Shown: piece after piece, positions 57,001 through 64,000 of the stretch | Layout of the letters: the number at the start of each line of letters is the position of its first letter | Numbering within the stretch: position 1 is the first letter of the stretch | Assembly (NCBI RefSeq): GCF_020536995.1 | Contig: NC_068355.1 | Span: 123,853,537 to 123,917,536 of the forward strand | Origin: Dreissena polymorpha | Taxonomy: Eukaryota > Mollusca > Bivalvia > Myida > Dreissenidae | Direction: 5' to 3' | DNA length: 64,000 bases | Position numbers and translations under genes: made by a program | The notes under the pieces: model-generated | Database searches by the model: none | The model's input: only the letters and a program-made list of their open reading frames with translations | Told to the model about the DNA's origin: nothing

Positions 57001-60000
57001 ACATTATTTTGTACCAAATGCGCTAAAAAGCAAGTTAAAAGCACAAAATATGGAGACTGCAAATATTTTGTGGAGTACATACTAAATGTCTGAATGATTA
57101 TGGAAGACAAATGTTCATAATATGCTTCACAAAGACACATAATTTTTTGTATGATTTAAGCAATTTTGTGTGTGCATGATGTACATAAAAGCAAGTAGAT
57201 ATACCAGTATGTTACATGGGTTTTGTCATTCTTATAAACATAATTGTTGAACATGAAATACTTTAAAATGGTGAAGTCTACAAGTCTTGTTCATTATTTC
57301 AAACCGAGTTTCTAGCTGCAAGAAAAGACATTGTGGAATTTCAGATTTTGTAACAAATGCATGACTAAAACGTTATTCCATCCATGTTTGTTAAACATAA
57401 TTACAATAGATAAAAATAATTGATCTGTGCTCTGGGAAAATAGAGCTTAATGCATGTCTGCGCAGGCTTATCAGGGATGTCACTTTTCGACTAGACTTGA
57501 TTTTTATTGAGTGGACTTTCTTTTAACAAAAACTCCATGCAAATGCGGAAAGTGTCCTCCACATGATAATCTGGGACGCCACTTTATGCACATGCATAAA
57601 GTCCAGTATTCCTGAGGCTCATTTTATTATAAACCTCAACAAGACATGGATGTACTTACATTCAAAGTGTCCCCAAGTGAACTTCTGATGTCAATTATTT
57701 TGCCAGCCTTCATCACCGACTTTGGAAGTTTCTGTAGAAACTGTTCAACAGTAAGTTGTGGCCCTAGAAAGGAGAAGCTTTTGTGTTAAATTCAAGGGTC
57801 AACCAAATAAATCAACACAAATGAATGTCCATAAAGGATTTGAGTATGTTTAAACAAGGCCTTTCAATTGGACAAATGCACATAATCTAAAGAATATTAT
57901 TCAAACCCTATACCAGGTAATTCTGACGTTGTGGCCTGGACTGGTTTATCTTTTGATTGGGAACTGCGAGGGTTTCTATCCTGTATGTTACTAGGTACCA
58001 GTCTAGATGGCACCGTCTCCCCACCCAACGTCTGCCCGGCCCCTTTAAAGATTTCATGTTGTCTCTCCTGGTAGTGCACCTCACGCTTGTCTGTCACCTG
58101 ATCATAGTGAAAATAAGCTTGTCTGTCACCTGATCATAGTAAACATACGCTTGACTATCACCTGATCATAGTGAAAATATGCTCGCCTGTCACCTGATCA
58201 TTATAAAAATATGCTTGTCTGTCACCTGATCATAATGAAAATACGCTTGTCTGTCACCTGATCATAGTGAAAATAGGAAAACCAGAAAAGAATTGCTGTG
58301 TTGATCGATAGTTAGTTTATCTGTACAGTGGCCAAATGTGATGTCATTTGTCAAGTAGTCATGCAAACAAGAGCTGTCAGAGGACAGCGCGCTTGACTAT
58401 TCAAGTGCTTGACAGTATAACGTATGCCATCATGGGGAAATTATTCATATTCAATAATTTATATGACGATCTTTCGAAAATAAAAAAAGGAAAAAAAAAA
58501 TTTTTTTTGGGGGGGGGGGGGTAGGAGGGGGGGTGAGAGGGGGGTATAATGTGAGGTGTGGTAATTTATAAGATGATGTTTAAAAAAAATAATAATAAAA
58601 TTTGATCATAAATAGGGCTGTCACGATTCACCGGTATATCAGTATATCGTGGTGCATGTCGTGAAAAAAATCGCACCGCGGTACGGCGTTGCCGCACCGT
58701 TTTTTTAAATATTATTATATTAGCACAGATATAAATACATTATATAATTATTTTGATATAGATATCGTTTTGAAAACTGTAGAAGCGATTCAAAAGGGCT
58801 AAATAAATAATCCGTTAATATCCAGGTCAAGCAAGCGCTTCCACTGGTAGATGTTTAACTTTCACTTTTAAAATACGGCAATGTATGGGTCCGTACCTTT
58901 TTTGGAATTTGGCACAGATTTCCTTTGCGAATAAGTTCATTATTATCCAAAAGATGTTTACTCTATTTCGTATTTTCTTTCTTTAGTATATCGATCGTTC
59001 AAAGCATGGCACTTCCGAATCATGTTATCTTAAGATTATGAATAAGTCGAGGAAGAGTCAGAACGCTACGGATTTTCAATACTGGGCCTGCTGACTCCGC
59101 ATTTTAAACATCTCCTTGAAGCGTTCGATTTACACAGATCGTAGTCACAGCTATTGTAAACAACATGGCGGACATTTTAGAAAAAGACGCGAATAACAAT
59201 AACAAACACAATGACTACTTCTATCAAGTTTATTACAGTTTCTTTTACAGTTTCTAGTCATACTATGATACCAGTGTTTTCTGATTATTGTGTTTAATAA
59301 AGTTTGTAAAACTTGTTATTCTGCTGTTTTCTTCACAGATAAATATTCTGTAAAATATCCCGGTACGTACCGCGATACAGTGTTGCCGTACCACGATATA
59401 CCGCGGTACGCTCACGGCGTATCGTGACAGCCCTAATCATAAATAAATGAAGTTATGGCAATTTAAGCAAAATGTTCAATTATCTAAGTGTAAAAGGTGC
59501 CATAATTATGTCAAATGCTTGATACAGTGGTCTGCTCTTGTTTATAGGTTGGGTTCATTTTGGTAAACAAGTATGAAATATATAAAAGCAATATATCAAA
59601 GGATATAGGAAATATTTGGGGTAGTACGCAAACTTAAACATAGATTTATCAATAATATGCATATTCTAAGTAAAAGGGGGCAATAATTATGACAAAATGC
59701 TTGATAGAGTTGTCTGCTCTTGTTTATAAGTTGGGCTGATGTTGGTAAACAAGTATGCAAAATATAAAAGCAATATGTCAAGGGACAATGAAAATAAATG
59801 GGGTAGTATGAAAACTTTAACATTTGCTGCATATTCTAAGTGGAAAAGGGGCCATAATTATGAGAGTTGTCTGCTCTTGTTTATAGGTTGGGGTCATGTT
59901 GGTAAACAAGTATGCAAAATATGAAAGCAATTTGTCAAGGGACAATGAAAATAATTAGGGTAGTACGAAAACTTTAACATTTGCACGCTAACACAGACGC

Positions 60001-63000
60001 AGACGCTAACGCGGATGCCGGGGTGAGTAGGATAGCTCCACTATATATATTTCATATATAAAAGTCGAACTAAAAATGATAAGAAAGTTACTTCATGAGG
60101 GCTAAGTGTGAAACTGCTGTAGCTGCTTACAATTTCTATATGAGGTACAATATTTTTTTTGCTCAAACCTAAACAAGACTTTGGAACAAACTTTCAGCAT
60201 AATTACATTATATTATACGCTTGAAAAAAATTTGGTCCAGAAATGTACATAAGATTCCTCAAAAAAGAAACAAAATAATAAGATTAAAACACGGAAAAAA
60301 AAACGCCACTTACATTGAATGGCACACCGTCAGGATATCTCCCCTGCAGCTCGCTAGGGAAGTAGCCATCCAGGATGTCCTGAACACAGACCTGGGTTGT
60401 GGGGTCCGTGAAGGGACGGAACGGGCCATTGAACATCAGGATACCATTGGCATACAGCGTCAGCTGGATCGAGTCTGGCATCTGGTCAATCAAACAGTGG
60501 AGTGTGTAACATATGGTAGCATTGATTATAAATAAAACAGTGTGGATTAAAATTTATAAATTATTATGTGCTCATATTTACTTTGGACTTTTCTATGGGG
60601 TTGGGCTAGGAATTACTAACAAGACATTTTTTACCAAAGGACATGGATCGACCCTCATTCTACTTTTGTTTTAAAACTCCGCTTATGTCGAAAACAAGCC
60701 GTTTGTATGAAGAATTCGACTGATGGTGTTATTTTGTAGTCAGTCATTTACAAATTGCATGAAGTATTACATAGCCACAATCCGTACATGCTGTTTCAGG
60801 CCATTTTAGACGTTTTACCTCTAAGTGTAACCTTGACCAAATTATTTGTCGGGGATGTTATATGGACACTTCATCTTATGATGGTTTACATTTGTGTCAG
60901 GTAATTGTAAAAAACATAAATACATGGAAATGTTATGGCTGAGCCATGAATTTTCAAGCTGCTTAATGGCCATATTTGACTTTTGACCACTAAGTGTGAC
61001 CTGACCTCAGAGGTAGAAACACTGTTTTTACATGCAACATGTCATTTTATGATGGTTAACGTTTGTGCCAAGTTATTTTAAAATCCATTTATGTATGCCA
61101 AAGTTTTTGCTGAGACAGGTATTTTCATGCCTTTTTATTATGGCCAAATGTTACTTTTGATCTCTACTTGTGACATTTAGTGGGTAAGGAAGCCGAGTGT
61201 TATTTGCTACACATTGATTTATGACTTTTAGAATTGTGCCATGTTATTTTTAAATACATCATTTTATGGCAAAGTTATTGCTGAGACAGTTATTAAGGGA
61301 CATCCAGATACTCGGAAATAGGTGCAGCCTGACATTAGGAGCCCTACATGCCACCTTGCTTTATTGTGGTAAAAAAGTTACATTAACAAAATAGATCTGT
61401 ATACAAAGTTTCATTCTGTTCCCTTAGTTTGAAAAGTAACAAGAGCTGTCAGAGGACAGCGCGCTCGACTATTCGAGTGCTTGACAGTATAACGTAAGCC
61501 ATCATGGGGAAATTGTTCATATTCAATAATTCATTAGACAATCTTTCAAAAATAAAAAAGGAAAAAAAAAATTGGGAGGGGAGGGGGGGTAGGGGAGTTG
61601 AGTGGTTGAGAGGGGGGAATAATGTGGGGTGTGGTCATTTATTAGACGATCTTGAAAAAAAAAGGAAAAAAAAAAATTGGGGGGGGGGTAGGGGGGTGAG
61701 AGGGGGGGTATAATGTGGGGTGTGGTCATTTATAAGATGATCTTTCAAAAATGAAAAAAAGGAAAAAAAATAATTGGGGGGAGGTGGGGGGGGGGGGGAG
61801 GGGCAGGGATTCTGGGTTGGGGCGTGGAGTTTTGTTTGGGTGGAATCCATTGTAGTATTCAGGTAAGTGTTGTTTTGTCAAAGTATTAATAAAATCTGAT
61901 CATAAATAAAGAAGTTATGGCAATTTAAGCAAAATGTTCAATTATGTAAGTATAAAAGGGGCCATAATACTGTCAAAATGCTTGATACAGTTGTTTGCTC
62001 TTGAATAAAGGTTGGGGTCATGTTGGTAAACAAGTATGCAAAATATGAAAGCAATATGTCAAGGGACACAGGAAATATTTGGGGTAGTACGCAAACTTTA
62101 ACATAGATTTATCAATAATATGCATATTCTAAGTATAAAACAGGCAATTATTCTGTCAAAATGCTTGATACAGTTGTCTGCTCTTGTTTGTAGGTTGGGG
62201 TCATGATGGTAAACAAGTATGCAAAATATGAAAGCAATTTGTCAAGGGACATTGAAAATATTTGGGGTAGTACACAAACTTTACCATTTGCACGCAAACG
62301 GGAACTGCAACGCCGACGCCGGGGTGAGTAGGATAGCTCCACTATATATATATTTCATATATAATAGTCGAGCTAAAAAATTGGGGAGGAAGGGGGGTGG
62401 GGGGGTTGAAAGGTGAGTATAATGTGGGGCGTGGTAATTAATTAGATGAAAAATGGGGTGGGGGGTAGGGGGGGGGGAGGGTGAGAGGGGGGTATAATGT
62501 GGGTGTGTGTTAATTTATTAGATGATGTTTAAAAAAAATATGTTTTTTTTTGGGGGGGGGGGGTAGGGGGGGGGTGTGAGAGGGGGTATAATGTGGGGTG
62601 TGGTAATTTATTAGATGATGTATAAAAAAAAATTTGGGGGGGGGGAGGTTAGGGGGGGGAGGGATTCTGGGAAGGGGCGTGGGGTATTGTTTGGGTGGAA
62701 TCCATTGTGGTATTCAGGTAAGTGTTGTTTTGTCAAAGTAATAATAAATGTGATCATAAATAAAGAAGTTATGGCAATTTAAGCAAAATACAATTATCTA
62801 AGTGTAAAAGGGGCCATAATTATGTAAAAATGCTTGATACAGTGGTCTGCTCTTGTTTATAGGTTGGGGTCATGTTGGTAAACAAGTATGCAACATATAA
62901 AAGCAATATGTAAAAGGATAAAGGAAATATTCGGGGTAGTATGCAACCTTTAACATAGGTTTAGCAATAATATGCATAATCTAAGTATAAAAAGTGGCAA

Positions 63001-63804
63001 TAATTATGACCAAATGCCTAATGCTTGATAGAGTTGTCTGTTCTTGTTTATAGGTTGGGGTGATGTTGGTAAACAAGTATGCAAAATATGAAAGCAATAT
63101 GTAAAGGGACAATGAAAATAAATGGGGTAGTACGAAAACTTTAACATTTGCTGCATATTCTAAGTGAAAAAGGGGCCATAATTATGACAAAATGCTTGAT
63201 AGAGTTGTCTATTGTTTATAGGTTGGGGTCATGTTGGTAAACAAGTATGCAAAATATGAAAGCAATATGTCAAGGGACAATGAAAATAATTGGGGTAGTA
63301 CGAAAACTTTAACATTTGCACGCCAATGGACACGGACACGCCGATGCCGGGGTGAGTAGGAAAGCTCCACTATATATATTTCATATATAATAGTCGAGCT
63401 AAAAACATTTTTATTAAACACACAACAAAAACATACAAAGAGCTGATAATATAATAAGCATAGTGAAATACAAGTCAAACTTCATTCTAAAACTACAGCT
63501 CGAATGATTGAAAAAAAAACGTACCAAAAACATAACCATATAATAATTAAAATAGAATGTATACATATCTAAAGGTAAACACAATTACTAGATATTCAAG
63601 CCATTTCAGTCTGTCACTGTACATAATCTGAGTGGAAATTTTAATGTTAAATATTTTTGCCAGCACTAACCTTCAAGCGTGCCCCGTCCTTTGTCTGAGT
63701 GATAAATGCCACCCCTTCCCCTGCTAGGGCGTTCAAGTCTTTGATGTTCTCTACCAGACGGTTATAGTCTACGCGGAATGTGGGTTGCTGTGATACTGAT
63801 GAAC
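54098..63804 (-). CDS. UBXN11: UBXN11 (socius), SEP and UBX domain protein, N-terminus off the right edge
   Basis: Seven minus-strand exons: 63804-63671, 60481-60314, 58097-57914, 57763-57660, 56647-56580, 55958-55806, 54227-54098. All borders are GT/AG and phases are consistent; they encode the last 312 residues. The order matches human UBXN11: VDYNRLVENIKDLN...GGARLK-like start (here DGARLK), SEP domain LYANGILMFNGPFRPF...DILDGYFPSEL...YPDGVPF, then VEQFLQKLPKSVMKAGKIID, ETDTVIAMRKR, and a C-terminal UBX domain TLRIKSEDGGHTYILKMKF...AAFDIVSTHPTK...LTLQEAGLTPNAVAYLKKK. UBX/SEP proteins are p97/VCP adaptors, and UBXN11 also binds Rnd GTPases. Two exons have minisatellites copied from their own splice junctions. 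Human UBXN11 is about 520 residues, so roughly 40% (coiled-coil N-terminus) lies outside. Confidence 0.92.
54299..54919. mobile_element. hAT-like nonautonomous DNA element, 621 bp
   Basis: Terminal inverted repeats CACAGGGGCCAGTAAAA and TTTTACTGGCCCCTGTG are exact, and an exact 8-bp target duplication AAACCAAT lies at 54291-54298 and 54920-54927. Both ends continue in an A or T run. No transposase is present; it lies in the last intron of UBXN11, 72 bases upstream of the final exon on the minus strand. Confidence 0.9.
55331..55829. repeat. 47-bp minisatellite made from a UBXN11 exon end and its donor
   Basis: Eleven copies of CTTTGAGCCTGCAGGTATTT-type sequence at exactly 47-bp steps (55336, 55383, ... 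55759, 55806), with no indels. On the minus strand each unit reads AATACCTGCAGGCTCAAAG followed by gtaggta, that is the last ~23 coding bases of the exon at 55958-55806 plus its splice donor. The copy at 55806 is the true exon end. Confidence 0.9.
55990..56240. repeat. 247-bp palindromic repeat family copy
   Basis: Begins CTGGGCCTAAAAATGGGCTT and ends CATGCGTGATGCCAAGTTTT, with inner words TTAGCCTGTGCAGTCTGCAC. It lies next to UBXN11 exon 55806-55958. Fragments of the same family are at 56465-56540 and 57430-57615. Confidence 0.65.
58083..58275. repeat. 32-bp minisatellite made from a UBXN11 splice acceptor
   Basis: Six copies at exact 32-bp spacing (CACCTGATCAT at 58095, 58127, 58159, 58191, 58223, 58255). 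On the minus strand each is TTTTCACTATGATCAG followed by GTGACAGACAAGCGTA, that is the acceptor plus the first ~14 coding bases of the exon at 58097-57914. The copy at 58095 is the true junction. Confidence 0.9.
58371..60083. repeat. AACAAGAGCTGTCAGAGG-type repeat with G/A tracts, split by a hAT element
   Basis: Starts CAAGAGCTGTCAGAGGACAG, has A-runs next to G-runs (58500-58550), then tandem units around GAAGTTATGGCAATTTAAGC and TTGGTAAACAAGTATGCAAA (several, about 170-180 bp apart). It ends GGTGAGTAGGATAGCTCCAC, tatatatatttcatat and AAGTCGAACTAAAAA. In a UBXN11 intron; a hAT-like element interrupts it at 58613-59435. Confidence 0.7.
58613..59435. mobile_element. hAT-like nonautonomous DNA element, 823 bp, nested
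   Basis: TIRs TAGGGCTGTCACGAT and ATCGTGACAGCCCTA are exact, with an exact 8-bp duplication ATCATAAA (58605-58612 and 59436-59443). The subterminal parts share CCGCGGTACG-like words. The host repeat reads through at the uninterrupted relative near 61893 (GATCATAAATAAAGAAGTTA), which confirms the empty-site structure. No transposase is seen. Confidence 0.9.
60540..61439. repeat. diverged intronic sequence with loose ~120-180-bp repeats
   Basis: Phrases such as TTTGACCACTAAGTGTGACC, GTTTGTGCCAAGTTATTTTA and GCAAAGTTATTGCTGAGACA recur loosely. It looks like an old tandem-unit repeat with no clear ends and no gene. Confidence 0.35.
61440..63405. repeat. AACAAGAGCTGTCAGAGG-type repeat, expanded copy with G-rich tracts
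   Basis: Same start (61440) and end (CTCCACTATATATATTTCAT, then AGTCGAGCTAAAAA) as the repeat at 58371, but the end block occurs twice (62320-62376 and 63350-63405), so it is a tandem or internally duplicated copy. G-runs of 5-10 alternate with A-runs at 61560-61810 and 62380-62665. It lies in the UBXN11 intron between exons 63671-63804 and 60314-60481. Confidence 0.7.
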
Positions 63805-64000
63805 CTGTGAAGTGACCAAACATACAGTAACTGATGATGCTTTGCAAAATAATGTCACATTGAAAATTGATGCATAAGCAGAATATTAAGTACATACGTT
63901 ATCAACAAGAACTATGCAGGCATAGTCCTTTGGCCTTTAAGTACAAAATGCCTAAATTCCAAAATATTATTTTTGTTTTTGTTTTAGCAATTCAGTAATG
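63406..64000. other. UBXN11 exon margin and intron at the right edge
   Basis: Apart from the exon 63671-63804 this is AT-rich intron with nothing else recognised. The upstream UBXN11 exons (coiled-coil N-terminus) should lie beyond 64000. Confidence 0.6.

Overview
The window is a piece of animal nuclear genome, most likely from a bivalve mollusc. The genes are split by AT-rich introns with GT/AG borders. The spaces are packed with interspersed repeats that I associate with bivalves: GTCCGTCC-headed repeats with internal tandem units, and a 247-bp palindromic repeat. From memory the palindromic repeat is typical of Dreissena (zebra/quagga mussel); this is recognition, not a search result. No viral or LTR-type element was recognised.

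Four host genes can be read. (1) SAXO4 (PPP1R32), minus strand: three coding exons at 1211-3355, with the rest of the gene off the left edge. (2) UTP14, plus strand, 5074-39505: all 13 coding exons can be joined with matching phases into about 775 codons, the expected length for this nucleolar small-subunit processome protein. (3) TTLL2, plus strand, 42090-44835: a tubulin-tyrosine-ligase-like glutamylase with an ambiguous splice near its C-terminus. (4) UBXN11, minus strand, 54098-63804: seven exons holding the SEP and UBX domains, with the N-terminus off the right edge. SAXO4 and UTP14 are head to head about 1.7 kb apart. UTP14 and TTLL2 are tandem, and TTLL2 and UBXN11 are tail to tail across about 9 kb of repeat-rich intergenic DNA. 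SAXO4 and TTLL2 act on axonemal or modified microtubules; UTP14 is a ribosome-biogenesis gene.

The largest structure is a 7.4-kb array (14932-22320) of a near-identical 990-bp unit in the 15.9-kb UTP14 intron 7. It carries eight intact copies of a 96-codon reading frame. Shared variants three units apart suggest block duplication. Other elements include hAT-like elements with clear target duplications (13771-14521, 54299-54919, 58613-59435), a pogo/Tigger-like MITE (31120-32151) and a TTAA-flanked element with a tRNA-like core (52013-52468). There is also a large family of repeats with internal tandem units.

The most unusual observation is that three separate minisatellites (38, 32 and 47 bp), in two genes, are built from a real exon-intron junction. 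Each array therefore repeats a usable splice acceptor or donor plus a piece of coding exon next to the true site. A second theme is that the ~145-bp units of the GTCCGTCC repeats carry dense nuclear-receptor half-site arrays (DR1, extended ERR/SF-1 and ERE-like palindromes).
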